Positions 8,573-17,787 of a DNA stretch of 64,000 nucleotides are shown here, one piece after another. The notes beneath the pieces were generated by a model. The model searched no databases. It saw nothing but the letters and a program-made list of their open reading frames with translations, and had not been told where the DNA came from. Made by a program: the position numbers and the translations under genes. The stretch is from Consotaella salsifontis (lineage in GTDB: Bacteria; Pseudomonadota; Alphaproteobacteria; Rhizobiales; Rhizobiaceae), in the NCBI RefSeq assembly GCF_900167365.1, contig NZ_FUXL01000009.1, positions 124,001 to 188,000 on the forward strand, in the 5' to 3' direction. Each line of letters opens with the position of its first letter. Position 1 is the first letter of the stretch.

Positions 8573-11500
8573 ATGGACGCACTGAACGAGCTGACGGTCG
8601 GGGGCGTGTTTCGGTACCCGGGCAAGCCGCAAATCATCAACGGCAACGGCGCCGTCGCCTATGTGATGGGACAGGTCTGCGGGGGCGTGATCGGCTATCC
8701 GATCACGCCGTCGACGGAGATCAGCGAGACGTTCGAGGCCTATCGCGCCGCCGGCGGCCTCAATGTCTGGGGGCATCATCCGTTCTTCTACGAGCCGGAG
8801 GGCGAGCATTCCGCCCAATCCGGAGCGCTCGGGGCGGCGCTGACGGGTGGCAAGTTCATATCCAACGCCTCCTCCAGCCAGGGCATCCTCTACGGCCTGG
8901 AATCGCACTACGTCACGGTCGGCAAGAAGGTCGGCGGCTTCGTCCTGCAGGTCGCCGCCCGCGTGGTCTCGCGCCATTCGCTGAACGTCATGGCCGGACA
9001 CGACGACGTCTATTCGCTGCTGCCGGCCGGCTATACGATCCTCTTCGGCTCCAACCCGGAGGAGGCAGCCGACCTTGCGGCGATCGCCTACCGGACCGCG
9101 GCTCTGTCGTTGATCCCGGTCGCCAACTGCATGGATGGCTTTGCGACCAGCCACATGATGAGCGAGGCGCGGCTACCGGAGCCGGAGCTTCTGAAGGAAT
9201 ATCTCGGCGATCCGGCCGGACGCATCAAGGCGCCGACTGTGGCCCAGGAGGTCCTGTTCGGAGCGAAGGGGCGCCTCGTCCAGCTGCGTCACTGGCTGTC
9301 GCTCAACCGCGCCGCCTTCGCCGCCGAGGACCTGACCGCGCTGGAAGCGTTCCTGGCGGACCGGGCGGAGGCGGTCGAGCGCGACAACGGCGGCGCGCTG
9401 ATCGCCGCAACGCTGGCGCATGTCCCCCCGGCGATGCAGGCCAAGTGGCGGCGGCAATGGCTGAACGCCTGGGAGAAGGGGACGCGCCAGCTCGTGCCGG
9501 CGCTGGTCGACGTCAACAACCCCGGCCTCACCGGCGCCGTCCAGAACCAGCCGGACTTCCAGGCTGGCTCGGCTGACCACATGGCGCATTTCGCTGCCGA
9601 CGTGCCTGCGCTGGTGCGCCAAGCAATGAGCGAGTATTCGGCGCTGACCGGGCGTCTCTACCAGCCGGTGCAGACTTATCGCTGCGAGGATGCAGAGACG
9701 GTGATGGTCGGGCTCGGCTCTGTCACCGAGGACGTCGAGGCGGTCGTCGACCACCTCCGCGGCCAAGGCCGCAAGGTCGGCTCGGTGGCGGTGAAGCTCC
9801 TGCAGCCCTTCCCCGAGGCCGAGCTCGTCGCCGCGCTGGCCGGCAAGAACGCGGTCACCGTGCTCGAGCGCTCCGACGTTCCCGCGCTCACCCAGCTGGT
9901 GACGCAGGCGCTCTACAGGGCCCGCGCCAACGCCGATGCGCCGCGCCATCGCGCAATCATGGCGATCGATGCGCTGCCGAGGCTGACGACCGCGATCTTC
10001 GGCCTGGGTGGCCACGACCTGCAGGCGCGCCATCTGGTCGCCGGCTTCGACGCCATGGAGCGGGCCGATTCCTCGCCGCTCGTCTATCTCGGTTCGCAGT
10101 TCTACGCCGACCATCCGAGCCCGCGCATGGCCGAGGTGCAGGCGCGACTGAAGGCGGCCTATCCGAACGCCGAGCTGATGGCACTGGAGACCGGGACGGG
10201 CAATCCGCAGCTGCTGCCTAAGGGCGCGTTCCGCATCCGCTTCCACTCGGTTGGCGGCTACGGCACCATCGCCACCGGCAAGCTTCTCACCGACATCCTG
10301 GCGCGCGTGCTGGGGCTCTATTCGAAGGCGGCGCCCAAATACGGCTCCGAGAAGAGCGGCGCGCCAACCAACTACTACATCACCCTCAGCCCGGAACCGG
10401 TGAAGATCACCAATGCCGAGATCGAGGACGTGGAGATCGTCATCTCGCCGGACCACCGGGTGTTCGCGCACACCAACCCGCTGCGCGGGCTGATCATCGG
10501 CGGCACCTTCATCCTGCAGTCGAACCTGTCGCCGCTCGAGGTCTGGCGGGAGCTGCCGGCGCGGGCGCGCCAGACGATCCGCGACAGGAGGATCAAGTTC
10601 CGCATCATCGATGCGTTTGCCGTGGCGCGGCGCCACGCGCCTTCAGCCGAGCTCGAGACGCGGATGATGGGCATCGCCTTCATCGGCGCGCTGTGCGGCT
10701 GTGACGAGCGGATCACGTCGGGCGCGGACGAAACGGCCGTGCTCGACAAGATCGGCCAGCAGATCACCAAGAAGTTCGGCGGCAAGGGCGAGGCGGTCGT
10801 CGAGGGCAACATGGCGGTCATCCGCGAGGGGTTGCAGGCGACGCGGCCGGTCCCCTACGACGAGGAGGCGTTCCGGATAGCCGGCGGGGTCGCCGGCAAG
10901 GCGGCGCACAGCAAAACGGTGTCGGCCGCGCTCTGCCAGGTCGACGCCTCCTTCGCGCCGACCAACCTCTTCGATCGCGAGTATTTCGAGGGCACCTCGA
11001 TGGTCCCGTTCAACGACGGCGCGATCGGCGAGGCGCCGGTGCTGCCGGGAGCGGGCCTGTTCATGCCCGCCGGCAGCGGAGCGATGAAGGACAAGGGATT
11101 GTTCCGGCGCACCGTGCCTATGTTCGACGCGGAAAAGTGCACGGCTTGCATGGAATGCACGCTGGTCTGCCCGGACGCGGCAATGCCGACGAGCGTGCAC
11201 GAGATCGCCGATCTCGTGGCGACTGCCGCCAGCTATCTGCCGGAGGAGCGGAGGGCAGCTGTCGCGGCCCATCTCGAGCCGATCGTGACAGCGGTGCGCG
11301 AGGCCTATCGCCACGGCGGCACGGGCCGGCCGCTGCACGTGCTGGTCGGCGAGGCGGCGGCAGCGATCACCGAGCGCAACAAGAGCCTGGCGGTCGATTT
11401 CGCCGCCATCGTCGACAAGCTCGCGAACTTCCCGGTCACGAAGGCGCACCTCTTCTTCACCCAGGTCGAGAAGAAGACCCCTGGCCAGGGCGGCCTGTTC

Positions 11501-13192
11501 TCGGTCGGGCTCGATCCGTCCAAGTGCAGCGGCTGCCTGGAATGCGTCTCGGTGTGCGGCGCCGGCGCGCTGATCGCCGAGGAACAGTCCGAGGCGCTGC
11601 TGGAGCAGCTGCAGGAACGCTTCGAATTCCTGTCGCGGACGGCGAACACGCCCTCGCGTTTCACCGGCGAGGTGAAGGGGCCGAACGCCAAGCGGCTGAT
11701 GCTCGACCGTGACAACTACTACGCAACGACCGGCGGCCACGGCGCCTGTCGCGGCTGCGGCGAGGCGACGGCGGTGCGTCTCATCTCCTCGGCCAACCAC
11801 GCGCTGCAGAAGAAGCGGCGCGCCGGCCAGATCGAGGCGGTGGAGGATCTCCTCACCCGGCTCGCGGACAAGCGGGCGAGCATCGAGGACGCGGTGCGGC
11901 GCGAGCGCATCGACCGGGCGGCGGCGGCGCTGGAGGCGTGTCTCTATCGGCTGGAGAGCGGTCCGACGGGCAGAGGCCCGGCGAGCGCGGTCATCGCCAA
12001 TGCCACCGGCTGCTCCAGCGTCTATTCCTCGACCTTCCCCTACACTCAGTACAAGGATCCCTGGGTCAACAGCCTCTTCCAGGATACTCCGGCCTTGGCC
12101 AAGGGCATCTTCGAGGGCTTGGCGGCAGACCTGCTGGCGGACTTCAGGGCGATGCGCATCGCCGAACTGGAGCTCGCAGACGACTACAACCCGGCCGAAC
12201 ACGACCGCTTCTTCCGCACGTTCGGCTGGGAGCAGTTCTCAGAAAGGGAGCTGGGCTGGATGCCGACCGTGTTCAGTCTCGGCGGCGATGGTGCGACCTA
12301 CGACATCGGCTTCGGCGCGGTGTCACGGCTGCTCGCCACCAAGACGCCGATCAAGGTGGTGGTGCTGAACACCGGCGTCTATTCCAACACCGGCGGGCAG
12401 ACCTCGACGGCGAGCTTCACCGGCCAGGATTCCGACCTCGCCCGCTACGGCGCGGCCCATCCCGGCAAGGCGGATTCGCGCAAGGAGCTCGGCCTCATCG
12501 CGGCCTTCCATCCCAAGGTGATGGTGGTGCAGACGACGGCGGCGATGCAGGGCCACTTCCTGTCGAACGTGCTGGCGGCGCTGAACCACACTTCCACGCC
12601 GGCGGTGATCGACATTTACACCTCCTGCCAAGCCGAGAACGGCATCGGCGATTCTGTGTCGAGCGAGCATGCCGAGCGGGCGGTCCGGAGCCGCATGGTG
12701 CCGCTCTTCGTGCATGATCCCGACGCCGGGGAGACGCTGGCCGAGCGCTTCTCACTCAAGGGCAATCCTGATGTCGACCAGGACTGGACCACGGACGCCC
12801 TCGAATACGAGGACGAGGCGGGCCATAAGCAGATCATCGACGTCAAGCTGACGCCCGCCGACTTCGCCTATCACGAGGGCCGCTTCAAGAAGCAGTTCAA
12901 GAGCAAGCCGTTGGCCGAGTCCGTCGAGGCCTTGCCGGTGCACGAGTTCATCGACCTGTCGGTCGAGGAGAGGAAGGGCAAGACACCCTTCATCTATCAG
13001 GTGCGCAACAAGAAGCTGGTGAAGGTGCCCGTCAGCGCCCCGCTGGTCTCACTCGTCGAGGAGCGGCGCCACGTCTGGCGCATCCTGCGCTCGCTCGCCG
13101 GCCAGGACGTTGACCGCCTCAAGGACGAACACCGCAAGGAGGTCGAAACCCTCCGCCAGCAGTACGAAGCCCGCCCCCAGGCCGCCGAGTAG
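8573..13192 (+). CDS. nifJ: NifJ-type one-chain pyruvate:ferredoxin/flavodoxin oxidoreductase, extra-long form
   Basis: 1539-aa homodimeric 2-oxoacid:ferredoxin oxidoreductase that oxidises pyruvate to acetyl-CoA and CO2 and reduces ferredoxin or flavodoxin for nitrogenase. Order: alpha domain with YPITPSTEISETFE (about residue 44), domain II with FGLGGHD near 475, gamma domain with VGGYGTIATGK near 560, two [4Fe-4S] motifs CTACMECTLVCP (about 856) and CSGCLECVSVCG (about 985), and a TPP-binding beta domain with GACRGCGEATAV, NATGCSSVY and SLGGDGATYDIGFG. Enteric NifJ is about 1170-1180 aa; the extra length lies in a helical insert after about residue 205, between the two ferredoxin motifs, and in a charged helical insert of the beta domain. 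It follows nifW in the same unit, and the draT start is 7 bases after its stop. Confidence 0.9.
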   Translation: MDALNELTVGGVFRYPGKPQIINGNGAVAYVMGQVCGGVIGYPITPSTEISETFEAYRAAGGLNVWGHHPFFYEPEGEHSAQSGALGAALTGGKFISNASSSQGILYGLESHYVTVGKKVGGFVLQVAARVVSRHSLNVMAGHDDVYSLLPAGYTILFGSNPEEAADLAAIAYRTAALSLIPVANCMDGFATSHMMSEARLPEPELLKEYLGDPAGRIKAPTVAQEVLFGAKGRLVQLRHWLSLNRAAFAAEDLTALEAFLADRAEAVERDNGGALIAATLAHVPPAMQAKWRRQWLNAWEKGTRQLVPALVDVNNPGLTGAVQNQPDFQAGSADHMAHFAADVPALVRQAMSEYSALTGRLYQPVQTYRCEDAETVMVGLGSVTEDVEAVVDHLRGQGRKVGSVAVKLLQPFPEAELVAALAGKNAVTVLERSDVPALTQLVTQALYRARANADAPRHRAIMAIDALPRLTTAIFGLGGHDLQARHLVAGFDAMERADSSPLVYLGSQFYADHPSPRMAEVQARLKAAYPNAELMALETGTGNPQLLPKGAFRIRFHSVGGYGTIATGKLLTDILARVLGLYSKAAPKYGSEKSGAPTNYYITLSPEPVKITNAEIEDVEIVISPDHRVFAHTNPLRGLIIGGTFILQSNLSPLEVWRELPARARQTIRDRRIKFRIIDAFAVARRHAPSAELETRMMGIAFIGALCGCDERITSGADETAVLDKIGQQITKKFGGKGEAVVEGNMAVIREGLQATRPVPYDEEAFRIAGGVAGKAAHSKTVSAALCQVDASFAPTNLFDREYFEGTSMVPFNDGAIGEAPVLPGAGLFMPAGSGAMKDKGLFRRTVPMFDAEKCTACMECTLVCPDAAMPTSVHEIADLVATAASYLPEERRAAVAAHLEPIVTAVREAYRHGGTGRPLHVLVGEAAAAITERNKSLAVDFAAIVDKLANFPVTKAHLFFTQVEKKTPGQGGLFSVGLDPSKCSGCLECVSVCGAGALIAEEQSEALLEQLQERFEFLSRTANTPSRFTGEVKGPNAKRLMLDRDNYYATTGGHGACRGCGEATAVRLISSANHALQKKRRAGQIEAVEDLLTRLADKRASIEDAVRRERIDRAAAALEACLYRLESGPTGRGPASAVIANATGCSSVYSSTFPYTQYKDPWVNSLFQDTPALAKGIFEGLAADLLADFRAMRIAELELADDYNPAEHDRFFRTFGWEQFSERELGWMPTVFSLGGDGATYDIGFGAVSRLLATKTPIKVVVLNTGVYSNTGGQTSTASFTGQDSDLARYGAAHPGKADSRKELGLIAAFHPKVMVVQTTAAMQGHFLSNVLAALNHTSTPAVIDIYTSCQAENGIGDSVSSEHAERAVRSRMVPLFVHDPDAGETLAERFSLKGNPDVDQDWTTDALEYEDEAGHKQIIDVKLTPADFAYHEGRFKKQFKSKPLAESVEALPVHEFIDLSVEERKGKTPFIYQVRNKKLVKVPVSAPLVSLVEERRHVWRILRSLAGQDVDRLKDEHRKEVETLRQQYEARPQAAE

Positions 13193-13198
13193 AGAAGG

Positions 13199-14056
13199 GT
13201 GTCGGGCGAAACGGCGAAGCCGCTCGGCGCCAGCGGCGGTGGAGCAACGCCCTCGCCGCCGAATGTCCACGGCACCAATCTCGTCGGCGTCTCGCCGGCG
13301 CTGATCGCCTCCGCCGCCTTCAACGATCGTCCGCTGCGACTGCGGATCGCCGGCGTGCTCGACTTCAACCCGAGCCTCTTCGAGATGCTGGCAGAAGCCG
13401 CATCGGCGCAAGAGGCCGCCGAAGCCTTCGACTGCTACATGGCGGCGATGTTCGGCCTCGATCCGGAGCAGTGGGATCACCGCCGCGCCGAGGAGCCGCG
13501 GCGCTTTCGATCAAGCTACCTGCGACTCCTCAAGGGCTGGGGCTACGACAGCAACGGACCGGAAGGGGCGGTGCTGAAAGGCTGGGTGGAAAGCCGCTTC
13601 GGCCTCTATCCGACCTTTCACAAGCGGCCGCTGGGCCGCTTCAACAGCCCGGCCTGGACCGACTACGTGATCGAGAAGATGTCGAGCCGTTTCCACAACA
13701 ACTCGATCCAGACGCAGCTCGACCTGCTCTACGAATACTGCCAGTGGTGCCTGCCCGCCTGGCACTGCGGCGCAGCCCGTCACCTGACACTGTTCCGCGG
13801 GATCAACGACTATGCCGAGCACCACCTGGTCGAGCGGATCGACCGCCGCACCGCCGTGCTGCGGCTCAACAATCTGGCCAGCTTCACCGGCGAGCGGGAT
13901 GTCGCCGGGTGCTTCGGCGACATCATTCTGGAGGTCCACGTTCCCGTCGCCAAGATCCTGTTCTTCAACGAGCTACTAACCCGGCATCCCCTCAAGGGAG
14001 AAGGCGAATATCTCGTCGTCGGCAGCGACTACCGTGCAACAACGAGCTATTTCTGA
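13199..14056 (+). CDS. draT: DraT, NAD+--dinitrogenase-reductase ADP-ribosyltransferase
   Basis: 285-aa enzyme that ADP-ribosylates an arginine of NifH in response to ammonium or energy loss, switching nitrogenase off. Family features: GTNLVGVSPALIASAAFN near residue 25, LRLRIAGVLDFNPSLFEML, FRSSYLRLLKGWGYDSNGPE, HLTLFRGIND (NAD-binding arginine region), LNNLASFT and the glutamate-bearing GEGEYLVVGSDY close to the C-terminus. The start GTG 13199 directly abuts an AGAAGGG ribosome site, an unusually tight spacing; an alternative start slightly downstream is possible. It is the last nif-unit gene. The reversing glycohydrolase gene draG, often next to draT, is not in the window. Confidence 0.9.
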   Translation: MSGETAKPLGASGGGATPSPPNVHGTNLVGVSPALIASAAFNDRPLRLRIAGVLDFNPSLFEMLAEAASAQEAAEAFDCYMAAMFGLDPEQWDHRRAEEPRRFRSSYLRLLKGWGYDSNGPEGAVLKGWVESRFGLYPTFHKRPLGRFNSPAWTDYVIEKMSSRFHNNSIQTQLDLLYEYCQWCLPAWHCGAARHLTLFRGINDYAEHHLVERIDRRTAVLRLNNLASFTGERDVAGCFGDIILEVHVPVAKILFFNELLTRHPLKGEGEYLVVGSDYRATTSYF

Positions 14057-14091
14057 AGGACGCGCGTCAGTTTCGATATCTCATCGAGAAA

Positions 14092-14667
14092 TGGCGCACC
14101 ATGGTGAGCAGGATCAGGCGCAGGAGAGGCGGATGGTCGGCAGGGTCGGCACCTGCTTGACCTCAAGCAGCATGATCTTGATTTCGGTCGGCGACAACGC
14201 CCGATCCTTCGGTTAGAACGTCGCGATCGAGGCCGGCCCAACCTCGTCAGCCGGGTTCGGCACCTTCTCGCCGTGCAGAATCGCGAAGGCGAAGATCTGT
14301 TTCACGATATCCCGGATGTGGACGGCGGTCGCCGGCGCGCCGCGCTCTTTCACCCTTGGTGCAGAGCTGCCGCAGATCGTCCGGCGTCACCTCGGTCAGA
14401 AGGCGGTTCTTCCATGCCGGAAGAATGTCCCGGTCGAGGATCGCCTTGCGCACCGAGCGGGTGCTTTCCGCCGTGGGCGCTTCCTTCATCCATAAGGGGC
14501 CGACCGCGCCGAAGCTGCGCCATGGCTTTGCGCCGCTTGTCGCGCTGCTTCTCGTGAGCAGTTGAAAGTCCCTCCGCCACCAACTTGCGGGCGGCAATGC
14601 ACACGGTTCTTGGCCTGACGGCGAGGAGGAATTCCGCCGACCCGAGAAGAATTGCATGCCGTCGCAC
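14092..14667 (-). pseudogene. Decayed tyrosine-recombinase (phage/ICE-type integrase) remnant
   Basis: Joined across frames, the - strand gives stretches typical of P4-like integrases: ARKLVAEGLSTAHEKQRDKR, then SFGAVGPLWMKEAPTAESTR, ILPAWKNRLLTEVTPDDLRQ, then after a one-base shift HIRDIVKQIFAFAILHGEKV and NPADEVGPASIATF followed by a stop, then PKDRALSPTEIKIMLLEVKQ and, after another one-base shift, LRLILLTMVR. It ends there, before the catalytic R-H-R-Y residues, at 14092 close to the draT 3' end. So it has at least two frameshifts, one internal stop and a missing catalytic half. It is probably the scar of an element that inserted beside the nif cluster. Confidence 0.75.
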
Positions 14668-15136
14668 GCACCGTCAGAGCCCATCGCGTCAGGGCGATAG
14701 GCTCCGCAAGAGCGCAATTCACTCTTCTTTTGATTTCAGCTCGCTATGGCAATGAAGTGATAGTTCGCGAAACGGCGCGAACTGTCGTCTTTCATTCCCA
14801 CTCTATTACTGAGAAGGGCCTAAGTGCATTGAAATATAAGGACGAAAAATTTTCTCGACAAAAATGCACCGACCCACGTTCCGACAAAAATTCGGGCTCT
14901 TGAAATCATTGCACTTTTCGGGACTGCGCGGAAAACCCTGGTTTCGGGGACTATCGTCCAGCGACCCGACCTCGAATACCTTGCAGCGCGACGCATGCAT
15001 CCGCCGTTTCTGCGCTGTGCTCCTACTATCGTGGTGGCGAGGTCACGTCTACTATCAGTCCGACGCTTAGGGTATCTGGGATACGACGGTCGAGCGTACG
15101 GTCAGAAGTCACGGCGTTCCTAAGCCATCGGCCGCA
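14668..15136. other. No gene recognised (about 470 bases)
   Basis: Lower-GC spacer between the integrase remnant and the 3' end of the NERD/UvrD helicase. Only short frames without family features are present. It has AT-rich stretches (for example 14845-14870) and a short near-repeat CGACAAAAAT at 14858-14867 and 14882-14891, but nothing identifiable as an origin, RNA or attachment site. Confidence 0.4.
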
Positions 15137-16109
15137 TCAGAGGGAAATCCACTCAACGAAATCTCCGCGCCTACCGCAAACCTGCTCAAGCGCATCCCGC
15201 ACAGGACCGGGATCTTTGGAAAGGTTGATAACCAGTGTGTCCATCGCACGCGTCAGCGGGATCATCGCCCATCGGGAGGCAAAAGCCGCAGCCCGCTCTT
15301 CGGGTGTGTCGAACAGACGGCCGGGGGCCTTCGGAGAGGCGAGCCACTGCTCGTACTTATACCTCCAGAACTCGTCGAACCCGTAGTTGATAACAGTCCA
15401 CCCTCCAGTCCGCGGCAGGAGTCATATTGCACGATGCGCAGCGCATCCCGATCAGTTGGAAAGTGAGACCGGACATCGATCGCTGAAGCGTCCCATACCG
15501 CCTTGCCGTTCTCGAGGAGCGTGCGTCCCGGGACGGAGAAGACGTCATCCCCGATATGTCTGACCAACTGCGGCGGTACACAGGCGAGCAGGTCCACGGG
15601 GTAATTGCCGAGGGCTGCGGCTTCATCGCAAAGACGCTCATAGATATCCGGCCGCGCAGCCAAGTCTCCTTCAACAATCAGAACGCGGCCACCATTGGCA
15701 TCCGGATTGGGTTCAAGGTCCCAGTCGTGGAGGGCGATCGCTGCGGCAAAATCAGAAACGAAGAGCGCTAGGTTCGCTTTCATGCGCAGACAGCGCGTCA
15801 GGCGGCGTGGCCGGATTTGCTCGCGGAGAAGACCGCGTGACCAATCCGCGACAGAATCGCGCACAAACTGATCGACTCCGTCGGCAACCGCAATCCGCTC
15901 GGGGCCGTAGACAGCGCGCAAGATCTCTATCTCATTGGAGGGCCAGTCCTGCCCCTCATCGACAAAAACGATATCCCAAAGAAATTCATCCGGCTGGCGA
16001 CCGACAAGCTCATCGATGTCAGCTTTGGAAACAGCGCCGTCACGAATGTACTCCAACAGCAGTTCCTTGTGTTCATCGTAAGCATCTAGGAAGCCGTCAT
16101 AGCCTTGCA

Positions 16110-16129
16110 CTAGCAGGGTGTTGAAGAAG
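16110..16129 (+). repeat. CTAG target duplication plus left terminal inverted repeat of the IS5-like element
   Basis: CTAG at 16110-16113 followed by the 16-bp end 16114-16129. The complementary end is 23094-23109 followed by CTAG 23110-23113. Together they make an exact 20-bp inverted match bounding the nested insertion. Confidence 0.9.
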
Positions 16130-17023
16130 TGGCTCGCGTGAACGGTCCTGGCGTGATTCAATCCGTCCTGGAAGCGAGGGGCGGATGCGCGGGACGGACA
16201 AGCGGACGGGAGAGCTGTTCTCCTATGTGGATCTGGAGAAGCGGGTTCGCCCGGATCATCCGCTGCGGCTGATCCGGGAGTTCGCCAACGCGGCGCTGGA
16301 GGCGCTGTCGGGCGACTTTGCCGAGCTTTATTCCGGGATGGGACGTCCCTCGATCGCGCCGGAGATGCTGCTGCGGGCGATGTTGCTGCAGGCGTTCTAT
16401 TCCATCCGCTCGGAGCGGCAATTGATGGAGCGGCTGGAGTTCGACCTGTTGTTCCGGTGGTTTGTCGGGCTCGGCGTCGATGATCCGGTATGGGACCATT
16501 CGACCTTCTCGAAGAACCGCGACCGGCTGCTGGACGGCGCGATCGCGGCGAAGTTCCTGAGTGCGGTGCTGGCGCAGCCGCGGATGAAGCGGCTGTTGTC
16601 GAGCGATCATTTCTCGGTCGACGGCACGCTGATCGACGCCTGGGCCTCGATGAAGAGCTTCAAGCCGAAGGACGGCCCGGGTGATCCGCCGTCCGGCGGC
16701 GGGCGCAACCCAGACGCCGACTTCCACGGTGAGAAGCGGTCGAACGCCACGCACGCCTCGACCACCGATCCTCAGGCGCGGCTCTTTCGTAAGGGCGCCG
16801 GCAAGGAAGCCAAGCTCTGCTTCATGGGCCATGCCCTGATGGAAAACCGCTCCGGCCTTCTGGTTTCCTCCGGCCTGACGGCCGCCGACGGCCACGCCGA
16901 GCGGATTGCCGCGCTGGCGATGATCGGTATCCCCACGGCGTGAACCGCCTTGTTTTGCCGATGTGAACTCGCTGATTTGCGTTTGGCTTCGGAAGCCACA
17001 TTGCAAGCAGTAGGGATAACCGT

Positions 17024-17428
17024 ATGGCTTTCCGCCGGATGGAGTTGTCGCGCGACGAGACGCATCGCAGGTCCTGGCCGACATCGTTCAAGGAAGAGGT
17101 TGTTCTGGCGTCCCTGGCGCCGGATGCGAACGTGAGCTCCATCGCTCGTGAGCACGATCTCGACGTCTCGCTGGTCTACAAATGGCGACGGCGGTTCGGC
17201 GTGAAGAAGGTTGACGAGAAGCAATCGGTCGCGCCGTTCATTCCTGTCGCGATCGGTGCCGTCGCCGATACGAAGGAGGTTCTGGCGGGCGAGCGTCCAT
17301 CTTCACCACGACCTCGCCGATCTCGCGTCAGTATCGACGTTTCCGGCGGTCGTACGATCCGCGTCGCCTCCGATATCGATCCCGAAGTCCTTGCCCGCCT
17401 TCTCGACGTCGTGGATCGCCAGCGATGA
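17024..17428 (+). CDS. tnpA: IS66 accessory protein TnpA
   Basis: 134-aa protein with an N-terminal helix-turn-helix of the transposase-8 type: WPTSFKEEVVLASLAPDANV followed by SSIAREHDLDVSLVYKWRRR. The C-terminal half contains SIDVSGGRTIRVASDID and DPEVLARLLDVVDRQR, typical of IS66 orf1. It overlaps tnpB by four bases (ATGA), the usual coupling in IS66. An accessory protein needed for transposition in this family. Confidence 0.9.
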   Translation: MAFRRMELSRDETHRRSWPTSFKEEVVLASLAPDANVSSIAREHDLDVSLVYKWRRRFGVKKVDEKQSVAPFIPVAIGAVADTKEVLAGERPSSPRPRRSRVSIDVSGGRTIRVASDIDPEVLARLLDVVDRQR

Positions 17429-17772
17429 TCCCGGTTCCGAGCGGGGTCCGCGTTTGGCTGGCGACAGGACATGTCGATATGCGCAAGGGCTTTCCCGGCC
17501 TGTCGCTCATGGTCCAAGAGACGCTGAAGCGTGATCCGAACAGCGGCCACCTGTTCTGCTTTCGCGGCCGCAGAGGCGATCTTTTGAAGATCATCTGGCA
17601 CGACGGACAGGGCGCCTGCCTTTATACGAAGCGGCTCGAACGAGGGCGTTTCCTCTGGCCCTCCGTTGCCGACGGCGCGGTGACGATATCGCCGGCGCAA
17701 CTTGGTTATCTTCTATCCGGGATCGACTGGAGAAACCCACAGAAAACCTGGAAGCCGACGTCGGTTGGATAG
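17425..17772 (+). CDS. tnpB: IS66 accessory protein TnpB
   Basis: 115-aa IS66 orf2 protein. The family-defining N-terminus MIPVPSGVRVWLATGHVDMR and the stretch GHLFCFRGRRGDLLKIIWHD, then GACLYTKRLERGRFLWP, are all present at normal length. It lies between tnpA (overlap) and tnpC (15-base gap). Its biochemical role in transposition is not defined. Confidence 0.93.
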   Translation: MIPVPSGVRVWLATGHVDMRKGFPGLSLMVQETLKRDPNSGHLFCFRGRRGDLLKIIWHDGQGACLYTKRLERGRFLWPSVADGAVTISPAQLGYLLSGIDWRNPQKTWKPTSVG

Positions 17773-17787
17773 CCGGAAAGCGTTGCA

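Noticed and set aside
9173-12202. Long - strand open frames (487 and 519 codons) opposite nifJ
   Set aside because: Arg/Gly/Pro/Ala-rich shadows of a high-GC gene, no motifs, overlapping a well-supported + strand gene.
15262-16161. An independent 299-aa helicase-like gene on the - strand
   Set aside because: Its first codons (TTG start) read inside the IS end and its last 40 codons follow a one-base shift; real coding continues to 15137 in another frame. It is the 3' half of the split gene.
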